Source: an uncultured Amylibacter sp. (GTDB taxonomy: Bacteria; Pseudomonadota; Alphaproteobacteria; Rhodobacterales; Rhodobacteraceae). Taken from it: a stretch of 64,000 nt of DNA. The position numbers were made by a program, and so were the translations under genes. Below are positions 54,199 through 64,000 of this stretch, piece by piece (within the stretch, counting starts at the first letter, position 1; every line of letters begins with the position of its first letter). The stretch spans positions 1-64,000 of the forward strand of contig OX044354.1 of the NCBI GenBank assembly GCA_943846615.1. Direction: 5' to 3'. Below the pieces are notes generated by a model. That model was not told the DNA's origin and did no database searches. It saw only the letters and a program-made list of their open reading frames with translations.

Positions 54199-54254
54199 TT
54201 TGCACCTTGGGTCTGCAGAATTACTTTTATGCCCTTAGGGCGGAGGATATTTAG

Positions 54255-54284
54255 ACAAGAAAAAGGGCGCGATGATCCGCGCCC
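54255..54284 (-). terminator. Intrinsic terminator after the methyltransferase gene
   Basis: On the minus strand GGGCGCG-GATCAT-CGCGCCC followed by TTTTTC, 7 bp past the stop of the methyltransferase gene. It implies that the RamA-like gene has its own promoter or depends on read-through. Confidence 0.8.
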
Positions 54285-54291
54285 CTTGGGA

Positions 54292-55368
54292 TTATCCGCG
54301 ACGACGACGGCCGCCTGCGCGGCCACCACGACCACCAGCGCCTTGGGCGTTCGGGTCTTTGTTTGTGCGGATCCATTCAGACCCGTTCGCATCGTTATTG
54401 GTCAGGAAGTTGGCGGCGCGAATTGCCTCCATTTCCTTGCCTGCGCGGTGCTTGGTTGATCCCATGCCAGTGATATTGGCCAAAAGTTCCATGTCGATAT
54501 CATCGGGAACGATGATGCCAGCAGCAGCCAATTCATCCAATTTCGCCTGAAGCTTTTTGGGGCCAATGGGCAGGGCAACGGGGTTCATGATTGCGGATGT
54601 CATGCCCGCAGTCATCGCCATTGGCAAGAATGCGTTGTTGATGCCATGGCGGTTTGGCAGGCCGAAGGAGATGTTTGATGCGCCACACGTCGTGTTCACG
54701 CCCAGCTCTTCGCGCAAACGGCGTACCAAGGCGAAAACTTGTAGACCAGCCGTGCCCATTGCGCCAATTGGCATAACTAATGGGTCAACAACGATATCAT
54801 GTGCAGGGATACCAAAATCAGCGGCGCGTTCTACGATTTTCTTTGCAACTTCGAAGCGCACGTCAGGGTCTTCGGAAATACCTGTGTCGTCGTTTGAAAT
54901 CGCAACAACGGGAACGTTGTATTTTTTGACCAACGGTAGAACCAATTCCAAACGCTCTTCTTCGCCAGTGACGGAGTTTAACAATGGGCGGCCTTCAGCG
55001 GCCTTCAGGCCTTCTTCCAATGCGCCGGGAACGGAGCTGTCGATGCACAAGGGAACATCGCAGATTTGTTGAACGCGGTTGATTAATTCTTTCATCAATG
55101 GTGGCTCAACGAAGTTATTGTCGGCATAGCGCGGGTCTTCGGCCATTTTGTTGGCGAAAACCGCGCCAGAGTTGATGTCCAAGATTGTAGCACCCGCCGC
55201 GACCTGTGCGATGGCGTCTGCTTCGACGGTTGAAAAATCGCCGACTTCTAATTCAAGTGCCAGCTTTTTACGCCCAGTTGGGTTAATACGTTCGCCAATC
55301 ACGGCAAAGGGTTGGTCAAAACCAATGATGGCTGTTTTGGTTTTGCTCTCGATGATTGTTCTGGTCAT
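54292..55368 (-). CDS. Methyltetrahydrofolate:corrinoid methyltransferase (pterin-binding)
   Basis: 358 residues from the ATG at 55368, behind GGGA; an earlier start would overlap metF deeply. Pterin-binding TIM barrel of the MetH/AcsE/DHPS family: FAVIGERINPTGRKKLA, ATILDINSGA, LCIDSSVPGALEEGLKA, NSVTGEEER, CGASNISFGLPNR. Moves methyl from methyl-THF to a corrinoid protein. With the adjacent reductase and RamA-like protein it fits the split methionine synthase described in Phaeobacter. The C-terminal 25 residues are Gly/Arg-rich, ending GGRRRRG. Confidence 0.88.
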   Translation of the reverse strand: MTRTIIESKTKTAIIGFDQPFAVIGERINPTGRKKLALELEVGDFSTVEADAIAQVAAGATILDINSGAVFANKMAEDPRYADNNFVEPPLMKELINRVQQICDVPLCIDSSVPGALEEGLKAAEGRPLLNSVTGEEERLELVLPLVKKYNVPVVAISNDDTGISEDPDVRFEVAKKIVERAADFGIPAHDIVVDPLVMPIGAMGTAGLQVFALVRRLREELGVNTTCGASNISFGLPNRHGINNAFLPMAMTAGMTSAIMNPVALPIGPKKLQAKLDELAAAGIIVPDDIDMELLANITGMGSTKHRAGKEMEAIRAANFLTNNDANGSEWIRTNKDPNAQGAGGRGGRAGGRRRRG

Positions 55369-55378
55369 TTTCGTCCCT

Positions 55379-56299
55379 TTAGGATTGGTTTGCGGGCACA
55401 GTAGATGCACCGCCGTTTTCAATTGCCCATGTAGCATTGGTTTTAATTCCACCCAATGGAAAAAAATGCACGTTTGTTATGAGGAAATTAGGATTTGAGG
55501 CTTTGTGTTCTGCCAGTTCGGTCAGAAATTCGTCTGGTTTGAAGGGGAGAAGCAACTTGGTAACATCTTTGGCACGACGTTTTAGGACGCGCAGGGACGC
55601 CCCGACACCGCATGCCATAGAGAATTTGATCATGGTTTGTAATTTGGCGGGGCCAGCCACACCAATGTGAATTGGAATATCGATACCCGCGGCGGTCATG
55701 CGATCCGCCCATTCAATCACGGGGCCAGATTCGAAGCAAAATTGCGTTGCCATCGCCATTTTTGCATCTGTGCGTTTCGAAAATTCCTGTTTCCACGAAA
55801 TCGCCGCATCTACGTTGGTGGTCGACCCATCTGTGTCGATGTCCATGTTGCCCTCTGGATGGCCCGCGACGTGTAGGTTTGTGAAACCCGCCTGATCGAA
55901 TTCACCTGTTTCCAGCAAATCCATAGAGCTTTCGAAATCGCCATATGGCTTGTCGACACCACCCGCCAACAACAGCGCCTGCTTAACGTTTGCTTCACCT
56001 TGGTAACGCGCAATCCAATCGTTCAGGGTTGCGCGATCTTTAATGATGCGGGCAGGGAAGTGGGGCATGACATCAAAGCCTTCGCTCCGTAGACGTTTTG
56101 CAGTTGCCACCATTTCATCGATTGGTGTGCCTTCGATATGTGCAATGTAAACGCGCGTATGCTGCGGCAAAAAATCACGAAAATCGTCGATTTTTGCAGC
56201 AGTGCGCGGCATCACCTCAATCGAATAGTTTTGAAGCAAGGATTCTAACATGGGGTTCACCTGTGGTGTTTGATGGGCTGCGAACTTCAAAACTGACAT
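55379..56299 (-). CDS. Methylenetetrahydrofolate reductase-family protein
   Basis: 306 residues of the MetF fold: YIAHIEGTPIDEMVATAKRLRSEGFDVMPHFPARI, LLLAGG, HPEGNMD, TQFCFESGPVIEWADRM, GVAGPAKLQTMIKFSMACGVGAS. Reduces methylene-THF to methyl-THF, the substrate of the next gene; it is divergent from canonical E. coli MetF, typical of this roseobacter cluster. Ends 10 bp before the methyltransferase start. Confidence 0.88.
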   Translation of the reverse strand: MSVLKFAAHQTPQVNPMLESLLQNYSIEVMPRTAAKIDDFRDFLPQHTRVYIAHIEGTPIDEMVATAKRLRSEGFDVMPHFPARIIKDRATLNDWIARYQGEANVKQALLLAGGVDKPYGDFESSMDLLETGEFDQAGFTNLHVAGHPEGNMDIDTDGSTTNVDAAISWKQEFSKRTDAKMAMATQFCFESGPVIEWADRMTAAGIDIPIHIGVAGPAKLQTMIKFSMACGVGASLRVLKRRAKDVTKLLLPFKPDEFLTELAEHKASNPNFLITNVHFFPLGGIKTNATWAIENGGASTVPANQS

Positions 56300-56302
56300 T
56301 TG

Positions 56303-56611
56303 TTATCCTTTGGGGTTCTCCCAACCGTCATTTGCGATCAGGGCTTTGATCTTCTCTTGGTCGTATTCTGCATCCAAACGCGCCGCTTCGCTTTTTGCGA
56401 CTTCTTCTGCGTCACCTTCGACCTCGATTGGTTCAGATTTACGCCATTCGGCCAAATATGCATCGTCGCCTGCAGCACCTGTTTTCATTGCTGTGCGGTC
56501 AATGGCCTGTTCAAAACGTTCGGGCAGTTGCGCCTTGGATGCACGGCGCCCCTTGCCGACGATGACTTGGGCAGGGATGTCGCGCCAGAAGACAGTTACG
56601 AGATTCGGCAT
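56303..56611 (-). CDS. 'Virulence factor' (PF13769-type) small protein
   Basis: 102 residues: VTVFWRDIPAQVIVGKGRRASKAQLPERFEQAIDRTAMKTGAAGDDAYLAEWR matches the conserved 'virulence factor' family. The name is historical; its constant position beside the metF/methyltransferase genes points to one-carbon or corrinoid metabolism. First gene of the minus-strand run, 3 bp ahead of the reductase start. Confidence 0.85.
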   Translation of the reverse strand: MPNLVTVFWRDIPAQVIVGKGRRASKAQLPERFEQAIDRTAMKTGAAGDDAYLAEWRKSEPIEVEGDAEEVAKSEAARLDAEYDQEKIKALIANDGWENPKG

Positions 56612-56755
56612 GTTATGGTTCCTTTTGTTTGACTCTAAGTGTTTGTATCCTCGTAACAGAAAGCAATTTCGACTGCATTGCGAAAATTACGACACATTGG
56701 GCGGGATTTTGTGAATTCGATTGCGTGATACATCGAGCGGGCGTAGGTTTGTTGG

Positions 56756-57856
56756 ATGAGCGGGTTTAAGAAAAAAGCAGAGCGGGATTTATCCGCGCCT
56801 TTCGTGGCACCTGAAAAGGCGCCTCTTTTTGGTGCGCTCGATTTAGGCACAAACAGTTGTCGTATGTTGATTGCGCGTCCCGCTGGCAAAGAATTCGAAG
56901 TTGTAGATGCGTTTTCTAAGACTGTTTATTTGGGCAAAGGGCTGGACAGCACTGGTCGATTATCAAATTCTGCAATGCGTCGTACGATTTCCGCACTGCA
57001 TGTTTGCCAAAACAAATTACGCCGCAATGATGTAAAAAATTTCCGCTTGGTTGCCACCGCCGCTTGTCGTCAGGCCGTTAATGGGCGTGAGTTTGTGAAA
57101 CGCGCCCGCAAAGAAGCGCGTTTGAAGTTGGAAATTATCAAACCAGCCGAAGAAGCGCGTTTGGCAGTGGTTGGAAGTGCCAGTCATATAAAATCAACAA
57201 CCGAACAGGTATTGGTCGTCGATATTGGTGGCGGATCAACAGAATTGGTTTGGCTGGATTTAACGGGTGTGCGACCCGATGATCGCCGTGGCGCGATGAT
57301 GCGCATTCCGGGTGAATTAAAGAAGCCCAAAGAGGCGGATGGTTTTGCTGGCGTCAAGGTCGTCGATTGGATTTCTGTTCCATTTGGTGTGACGACGTTG
57401 AAGGAACAATTCAACGACGTCGAAGAGGACAAAGCCGCCTATGCTATGATGGCGTGGTATTTTGAAGAGTTCATTGCCCAATTTGGCCCAGTGGGTGCGA
57501 ATTATGCATCCGAAATTTTGCCTAATTTTCAAATCATCGGCACGTCGGGTACAATTACCACGATTGCGGCCACCGAAATGGGATTGCCGCGTTATGATCG
57601 AAAACGCGTGGATGGCTATGAAATGACATCCGCCAGCGTCGAGGCTGAAATTGATCGATACTTAACAGGCGGACCCGAGTGGCGTGCAAATAACCCCTGT
57701 ATCGGGGAAGGGCGCAAAGAATTGATCATGTCTGGCGCCGCGATTTTACAATCAATCCTAAGTGTTTGGCCCACCGAATTGTTGACGGTCGCAGATCGTG
57801 GCCTGCGCGAAGGAATTTTGTATTCTCAGATGGTCAAGCAGGGATACTTGGGGTAA
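56756..57856 (+). CDS. Ppx/GppA family phosphatase
   Basis: 366 residues with the ASKHA pattern ALDLGTNSCRMLIARP, VVDIGGGSTELVW, and GTSGTITTIAA. Exopolyphosphatase or guanosine pentaphosphatase activity is expected. It lacks the C-terminal HD domain of long Ppx (E. coli Ppx has about 510 residues), as in many alphaproteobacteria. rlmE follows after 9 bp, so the pair is probably co-transcribed. Confidence 0.9.
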   Translation: MSGFKKKAERDLSAPFVAPEKAPLFGALDLGTNSCRMLIARPAGKEFEVVDAFSKTVYLGKGLDSTGRLSNSAMRRTISALHVCQNKLRRNDVKNFRLVATAACRQAVNGREFVKRARKEARLKLEIIKPAEEARLAVVGSASHIKSTTEQVLVVDIGGGSTELVWLDLTGVRPDDRRGAMMRIPGELKKPKEADGFAGVKVVDWISVPFGVTTLKEQFNDVEEDKAAYAMMAWYFEEFIAQFGPVGANYASEILPNFQIIGTSGTITTIAATEMGLPRYDRKRVDGYEMTSASVEAEIDRYLTGGPEWRANNPCIGEGRKELIMSGAAILQSILSVWPTELLTVADRGLREGILYSQMVKQGYLG

Positions 57857-57865
57857 AGACCCATC

Positions 57866-58576
57866 ATGGTTGAGAAAAAGAAAAATACATCGGGTCGCGG
57901 ACAGCGTGATTTGCAGGTGCGGGTGAAGACCGCAAAGGGTCGAAAACTGTCTTCGACGCTGTGGCTGAAACGTCAATTAAACGATCCCTACGTCGTACGA
58001 GCAAACAAAGAGGGGTACCGTGGCCGTGCCGCGTTCAAGATTATGGAAGTGGATGATAAATACCGCTTCTTGGTTCCAGGTGCGCGGGTTGTCGATTTGG
58101 GCTGTGCGCCCGGTGGATGGTGCCAGGTTGCGGTGAAGCGCGTGAATGCCAATGGCGACAAACAAGGTAAACGTGTTGGCACAATTTTGGGCGTTGATTT
58201 ACAAGAGGTCGATCCGATTGAAGGATGTGAAATTCACGTGCTGGATTTCATGGAAGATGATGCCGATCTTAAGGTTAAGGGATGGCTGGGTGGTAAGGCG
58301 GATGTCGTCATGTCCGATATGGCCGCCAGCGCGTCAGGGCACAAACAAACCGACCACCTGCGTATTATGGCGCTGTGTGAAACTGCGGCCTATTTTGCGT
58401 TTGATGTGTTGGAACAAGGCGGCACATTCGTTGCCAAGGTTTTGGCCGGTGGTGCCGAAGGTGACTTGCAAAAGCTGTTGAAAGAAAAGTTCACCAAAGT
58501 GCATCACATGAAACCGCCAAGCAGTCGCCAAGACAGTTCAGAGAAATTCGTGGTCGCAACGGGTTTTCGCGGTTAA
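57866..58576 (+). CDS. rlmE: 23S rRNA (uridine-2'-O)-methyltransferase RlmE
   Basis: 236 residues of the FtsJ/RrmJ family. [21 protein letters not shown] motif [15 protein letters not shown], catalytic Asp in [11 protein letters not shown], and FVAKVLAGG plus a late Lys complete the K-D-K-E set. Methylates U2552 in the ribosomal A-loop. The N-terminus is basic, with an RNA-binding look. It overlaps the speB stop by four bases, convergent. Confidence 0.93.
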   Translation: MVEKKKNTSGRGQRDLQVRVKTAKGRKLSSTLWLKRQLNDPYVVRANKEGYRGRAAFKIMEVDDKYRFLVPGARVVDLGCAPGGWCQVAVKRVNANGDKQGKRVGTILGVDLQEVDPIEGCEIHVLDFMEDDADLKVKGWLGGKADVVMSDMAASASGHKQTDHLRIMALCETAAYFAFDVLEQGGTFVAKVLAGGAEGDLQKLLKEKFTKVHHMKPPSSRQDSSEKFVVATGFRG

Positions 58577-59520
58577 TCGCGTTCGTGAAAAATGAACCCA
58601 AGGAAATTTAACAACAATTGTGCGGCTAAAATCGCTGTGCCTTCTGTTGGGTCATAGGCAGGTGCGACCTCGACCAGATCAATCCCGATGATATCGTGCG
58701 TTTTGCTAACCTGTTGCAGCATTTCCAGCACCTCGTAATACATAAACCCACCATGGCTGGGGGTGCCTGTGCCAGGTGCAATGGATGGGCAAAACGCATC
58801 GATATCGATTGTAACATACAGGCGACCCCGTGGGATCCGGCGTGCGGCCTCTTTTGATCCAATTTCACGAATTTGGCGCACCGACAGGATATCGGATCCC
58901 ATTGCACGGGCGTCTTCATATCCTTCTTTGGCGGTCGAACTGACGTTGCGAATACCGAACTGTGACAAGCCAGTGATATATGGTTTTTCGGCGGCACGGC
59001 GCATGGGGTTGCCGTGGCCGTAACGCACGCCGTGACGCTCATCGACGAAATCCAGATGGGCGTCGATTTGTAGGATGTGGAAATCATCCTCGCCGTCATA
59101 GGCATCGATGCAGGGAATGTTGACCGAATGATCACCACCGATGGTAACGGGCAGGGCGCCCGCATCCAATGCGGCACGTACGGCGGTTTTGATATTTGCG
59201 TGGCTTTGCACTGTGTCTGTGTGCACGATGTCCGCATCACCCATGTCCACAATCTGCACATCGGCGCCGAGATAGGTTGCGTCATCCTCGTGATCATATG
59301 CACCTGCGTGACCGAATGAAAACAATGTCGATGCCTCGCGCACCGCGCGGGGGCCGAAACGTGCGCCTGATCTATATTGTGCCCCGAAATCAAACGGCGC
59401 ACCAATAATGGCCACATCCGCATCCAATTTCGACCAATCCTCGACGTATGGTTTTTTACCAAATGTTGCAATGCCCACAAAAGGTAGGTTTAGGCGACCG
59501 CTATCGTATCCGTTGCTCAT
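58573..59520 (-). CDS. speB: Agmatinase/ureohydrolase family protein
   Basis: 315 residues from the ATG at 59520, since GGAG sits 7 bases before it and only 1 base before the other candidate at 59526. Metal-binding motifs: [42 protein letters not shown]. The substrate assignment (agmatine to putrescine) is by family; guanidinobutyrase or similar activity is possible. Divergent from tehA-like. Confidence 0.88.
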   Translation of the reverse strand: MSNGYDSGRLNLPFVGIATFGKKPYVEDWSKLDADVAIIGAPFDFGAQYRSGARFGPRAVREASTLFSFGHAGAYDHEDDATYLGADVQIVDMGDADIVHTDTVQSHANIKTAVRAALDAGALPVTIGGDHSVNIPCIDAYDGEDDFHILQIDAHLDFVDERHGVRYGHGNPMRRAAEKPYITGLSQFGIRNVSSTAKEGYEDARAMGSDILSVRQIREIGSKEAARRIPRGRLYVTIDIDAFCPSIAPGTGTPSHGGFMYYEVLEMLQQVSKTHDIIGIDLVEVAPAYDPTEGTAILAAQLLLNFLGFIFHERD

Positions 59521-59581
59521 TGTCATGCTCCTATGTGAAATAAGGTTGCGCCAGCGGGGGATAAGTTTCAATACTGAAAAT

Positions 59582-60538
59582 ATGAAAACAGATACCCCAT
59601 TTTACCGCCGAACCCCGCCTGCGTTATTTCCATGCCTGTTAGGGCTGATTGGATTCGCGTTATTGTGGCAGAAAATGCCAGAGTTTGGCGCACCCTTGTG
59701 GATAGGAGAGGCATTGGGCGCGATAGCCTTTGGTCTGTTTGGGTTTACGTTCGTTTGTTACGCGGTGAAATTGATTTTGCGCCCTTCTGTCGTATTGGAC
59801 GACCTAAAAATCGGCCCAGCGCGCGGCGCTGTTTCGGCTGGGTCTGTGTGTTTGATGCTATTGGCAGCGCTGATCTTGCCATATGATTTTCGCGTGGCGG
59901 CGGTGGTTTGGTGGGCTGGGTTGATTTTACAAGTCGTCTATCTGGCCTGTGTTATCGCGACCCTGCGCAGTGTTGAAAATATGCGTGCAACGTTGACGCC
60001 TGTTCTGTTGTTGCCGTTTGTTGGGTTTATTGTGGCGGCGATAGCGGGCCCGGATTTGGGGTATCGCACCCTTTGTATCGCTATTTTGGTGTTAGCATCT
60101 CCGCTGTATTTTTGGATCTCGATCGAGAGTGTGTTAAACGCAAAAACACGCGGTGTGGAACCGCCAAATCGCGCTGGTTTTGCGATTTTACTGGCACCAC
60201 CCAGCGTTTATGCCGTGGCATCCTATTTCATCTGGGATGATGGCGTTTTTTACTTCTTCTGGCTGACGGCATTGATTGTTGCGCTGGGGTTGGTGCCCTT
60301 CATTCCATGGATGGTGCGCGGCGGGTTTAAGCCCAGTTGGGGCGCTTTCACGTTTCCGCTGACGGCGTTTACGATGGTGATGATGTTGGGCGTGCAGGCG
60401 GGCATTGGTATGGCTGTTGTCCCGATGGCAATTGGCGTGGTCCTGTCATCGGTTGTTGTGCCGTTCGTGGTTTACAAAACATTCGCAGCGTGGGGCGCGG
60501 GCAAGTTGGCCGAAGCGACCAAGGCAGCGGTGGCGTAG
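59582..60538 (+). CDS. SLAC1/TehA-family transporter
   Basis: 318 residues from ATG 59582; the open frame reaches farther upstream but only as antisense to speB. Nine to ten hydrophobic helices in the pattern of the tellurite-resistance/dicarboxylate TDT family (TPPALFPCLLGLIGFALLW, PPSVYAVASYF). Inner-membrane anion or C4-dicarboxylate channel by family. Overlaps the next gene start by one base (TAGTG). Confidence 0.82.
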   Translation: MKTDTPFYRRTPPALFPCLLGLIGFALLWQKMPEFGAPLWIGEALGAIAFGLFGFTFVCYAVKLILRPSVVLDDLKIGPARGAVSAGSVCLMLLAALILPYDFRVAAVVWWAGLILQVVYLACVIATLRSVENMRATLTPVLLLPFVGFIVAAIAGPDLGYRTLCIAILVLASPLYFWISIESVLNAKTRGVEPPNRAGFAILLAPPSVYAVASYFIWDDGVFYFFWLTALIVALGLVPFIPWMVRGGFKPSWGAFTFPLTAFTMVMMLGVQAGIGMAVVPMAIGVVLSSVVVPFVVYKTFAAWGAGKLAEATKAAVA

Positions 60539-61506
60539 TGTTTGTGATTTTTTTGAAATTGCTATTCTCTTTGTTCATTGTCGCATTTGGTGCATGGGGC
60601 TGTTTGGCAATTAGTTTTCAAATCAGAGGTTTAGTAGGTGCTCTTATCCTGATTTGTTGGGCGGGTATTTCAATGGCAGCGCTATACGGCACGTGGTTTG
60701 ACAATACGGGCAATGGCTGGCTGTGGGCCTATCTGTTATCAGTTGTTTTATTTCTGTTCGTGTGGGTTTCATTGCCTGCGCGGTTGGATCGCAACTGGGT
60801 ACCTGAATTACAGAACACGGTGTCCGGCACTGTAGATGGGCGCAAGGTAACGTTACACAACGTCCGTGATTTTAATTGGGGTACAGGCGCACAGGATTGG
60901 GTGGAACGTGAACTCGATTTGGATCAGATGGAAGGGCTGGATGTAATCTTGTCTTATTGGGGAAGTCCCAAAATCGCCCATGCGATTGTGTCATTTAGGT
61001 TCAAGGATGTTGAACCTGTCGCGTTCTCCGTAGAAATCCGCAAAGAAGTCGGTGAGAGTTTCTCGTCCCTTGGTGGGTTCTTTAAGACATTCGAGCTGGC
61101 GTTTATCGCCGCTAATGAGTCTGATATTGTGGCCCTTCGCACCAACCATCGTGACCCGATCGAGGATGTCTATTTATATCCATTAAACAACAGTGCAAGA
61201 GAGCGCGAAGCGTTGTTTCTAGGATATGTTAATCGTGCCAATGAATTGGCTGAAAACCCTGCGTGGTATCATACACTGACTGCGAACTGTACAACCGTGA
61301 TTTTCGACCTTGTGCGTGATTTCCGTAACGATGTGAAGTTGGATAAGCGGATTATTATGTCTGGGCTGTTGCCTGATCTGTTTGCAGAACGCGGGGTCAT
61401 TGATCGCCCGAAACCTTATGGGGATTACCGCGCAATTGCTGCGATTACCGCCAAAGGGCAGGCAATGCAGGACGGCCAGAGCTATAGCGATGCTATCCGC
61501 AAGTAA
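60538..61506 (+). CDS. DUF4105 membrane-anchored protein
   Basis: 322 residues with a GTG start at 60538 sharing the G of the preceding TAG. The first ~90 residues hold three transmembrane helices. The C-terminal part matches DUF4105 (HNVRDFNWGTGAQDWVERELDLDQMEGLDVILSYWG, EVGESFSSLGGFFKTFELAF, YHTLTANCTTVIFDLVRDF), which resembles NlpC/P60-like fold proteins with Cys and His. Function unknown; translational coupling with the transporter suggests joint expression. Confidence 0.85.
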   Translation: MFVIFLKLLFSLFIVAFGAWGCLAISFQIRGLVGALILICWAGISMAALYGTWFDNTGNGWLWAYLLSVVLFLFVWVSLPARLDRNWVPELQNTVSGTVDGRKVTLHNVRDFNWGTGAQDWVERELDLDQMEGLDVILSYWGSPKIAHAIVSFRFKDVEPVAFSVEIRKEVGESFSSLGGFFKTFELAFIAANESDIVALRTNHRDPIEDVYLYPLNNSAREREALFLGYVNRANELAENPAWYHTLTANCTTVIFDLVRDFRNDVKLDKRIIMSGLLPDLFAERGVIDRPKPYGDYRAIAAITAKGQAMQDGQSYSDAIRK

Positions 61507-61577
61507 TGTGCAAAATGTGAAATCAGGGCTTTCCTTTCATCGCAACCCATGAGATAGGACAACGGCAATACCGATAA

Positions 61578-63047
<1,470 letters not shown>

Positions 63048-63050
63048 GGC

Positions 63051-64000
63051 ATGACACCTGCTGCGCGATACGCTGCTGCGATAGAAATTTTGGATCGCGC
63101 TATGGCGGGCCTGTCCGCTGAACGCGAATTGACCAGTTGGTCGCGTGCGAACCGTTTTGCAGGATCCAAGGACCGCGCCGCGGTACGTGATATTGTTTTC
63201 GATGGGTTGCGCAATTTGCGCAGTTTCGCGCATATCAGCGGCCTGTCGGGTTCACGTGGTGTGTTGGTTGGGCGTTTGATCAATGCGAAAGAAGAAGTTT
63301 CATCTGTATTTAACGGCGAGGGTTATGCACCTGCGCCGTTAAGTGATGAAGAGCTTGAAATTGTGAATGCGCCAAAGAGTGAGATGTCACGGGCTGTTGC
63401 GTTGGACGTTCCCGATTGGTTAGAGCCGCTGTTCGACGGTGATGATGATTATAGTCGTCTAAAAACACGTGCGCCGATTGATTTGCGGGTGAATACGAAG
63501 AAGTCGAATTTGCAAAAGGCATCACGTGCATTGGCGGCAGATGGTATCGAGACTGATATTGTGGATGTTGCCAAAACGACGTTACGTGTGCGCGGTGAAA
63601 CACGCAAAATTCCACAAACCGCCAGTTACAAAAATGGTGCGATTGAATTACAGGATGCAGGTTCGCAGGCCTTGATCGAGGCATTAGACATCCCCGATAG
63701 GACGCGTGTGTTGGATTATTGTGCAGGCGGTGGTGGTAAAACACTGGCAATGGGTGCGCGTGGGGTGCGCGGTGTTCAATTTTCGGCCTATGATTTGGAT
63801 CAGGATCGGCTGAAGGCATTGCGTGAACGCGCACAACGTGCGGATGTTTTCGTCAAGCTGTTGAAACGTGACCCCGTGAAAGACGGTGAAGAGTTTGATC
63901 TGGTTGTTCTGGATGTCCCATGTTCAGGCAGTGGCGCATGGCGCCGAAGTCCTGATGCGAAATGGAAGTTGGATGAGAATCGTTTAGCCGCGCTTGTCGA
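63051..64000 (+). CDS. RsmB/NOP-family rRNA m5C methyltransferase (3' end missing)
   Basis: The frame opens with ATG 63051, 3 bp after guaB, and is cut by the right edge after 316 codons. Visible: an N-terminal NusB-like part (RAMAGLSAERELTSWSRANRFAGSKDRAAVRDIVFDGLRN), PIDLRVNTKKSNLQKA, SAM motif VLDYCAGGGGKTLAMGA, and VLDVPCSGSGAWRRSPDAKWK with a catalytic-type Cys in PCSGSG. Methylates cytosine in 16S rRNA or a similar RNA. The guaB-rsmB order is common in Rhodobacterales. Confidence 0.9.
   Translation, partial: MTPAARYAAAIEILDRAMAGLSAERELTSWSRANRFAGSKDRAAVRDIVFDGLRNLRSFAHISGLSGSRGVLVGRLINAKEEVSSVFNGEGYAPAPLSDEELEIVNAPKSEMSRAVALDVPDWLEPLFDGDDDYSRLKTRAPIDLRVNTKKSNLQKASRALAADGIETDIVDVAKTTLRVRGETRKIPQTASYKNGAIELQDAGSQALIEALDIPDRTRVLDYCAGGGGKTLAMGARGVRGVQFSAYDLDQDRLKALRERAQRADVFVKLLKRDPVKDGEEFDLVVLDVPCSGSGAWRRSPDAKWKLDENRLAALV

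Noticed and set aside
58626..59480. 284-residue minus-strand frame
   Set aside because: Out-of-frame shadow of speB, whose metal-binding motifs are unambiguous.

Overview
This window is a chromosomal segment of an alphaproteobacterium, most likely a Rhodobacterales (roseobacter-type) species of moderate G+C. The grounds are gene content and order: a propionyl-CoA carboxylase/methylmalonyl-CoA mutase cluster with a short-chain acyl regulator, a DUF6456 protein, an IalB-family protein, a split-methionine-synthase cluster (metF-like reductase, methyl-THF:corrinoid methyltransferase, RamA-like activase, 'virulence factor' protein), and an Ala/Lys-tailed ribosomal protein L21. The genus cannot be fixed from the sequence alone. 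Most of the window is ordinary housekeeping DNA with tight gene packing, many ATGA overlaps and few spacers over 300 bp.

Layout. 0-7.2 kb: DUF6456 protein (cut by the left edge), tpiA, sufT-sufA, tgt, lon (with a heat-shock-like promoter), yaeQ and a small pyrophosphatase. 7.3-8.3 kb: tRNA-Val, a small secreted protein, tRNA-Asp. 8.3-19.1 kb: short-chain acyl metabolism: MaoC hydratase, LysR regulator, mmsA, a DUF2083-type regulator, pccB, pccA, mcm and mce. Together these carry valine, propionate and odd-chain carbon to succinyl-CoA. 19.1-26.8 kb: accessory region with MAPEG, a GH16 glycanase behind a CtrA-type box, an A/T-rich reverse transcriptase-trypsin fusion preceded by a structured, retron-like RNA region, a duplicated lipoprotein gene end, two NTF2/SnoaL proteins with a divergent LysR regulator, a lipoprotein, a 2OG-Fe(II) oxygenase and a secreted trypsin-like protease.

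26.8-32.8 kb: rplU-rpmA, an orphan plus two GNATs, obgE-proB-proA. 32.8-38.5 kb: cell envelope (DUF882 peptidase, L,D-transpeptidase, lpxD with a dedicated ACP and ketoacyl synthase, IalB). 38.8-47.8 kb: HerA-like ATPase, CorC-type transporter, an atypical metallophosphoesterase, xerD, a secreted helical protein plus a 45-residue membrane peptide, aroK-aroB, MYG1. 47.9-52.1 kb: radical SAM protein, zwf behind a LacI-type palindrome, a sulfotransferase-like protein, a small secreted protein. 52.1-56.6 kb: corrinoid/one-carbon cluster. 56.7-64 kb: ppx/gppA, rlmE, speB, tehA-like, DUF4105, guaB and the 5' part of an rsmB-type gene cut by the right edge.

The most notable item is the single-gene RT-protease system at 20.4-22.2 kb. 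Both catalytic centres are intact. The upstream non-coding region holds two 13-nt complementary segments about 90 nt apart, one of which abuts the start codon. This is the layout expected of a retron msr-msd RNA. It sits beside a 102-bp, about 95% identical duplication of a neighbouring gene's 3' end, a mark of recent rearrangement. Everything about its function is inference from family knowledge.
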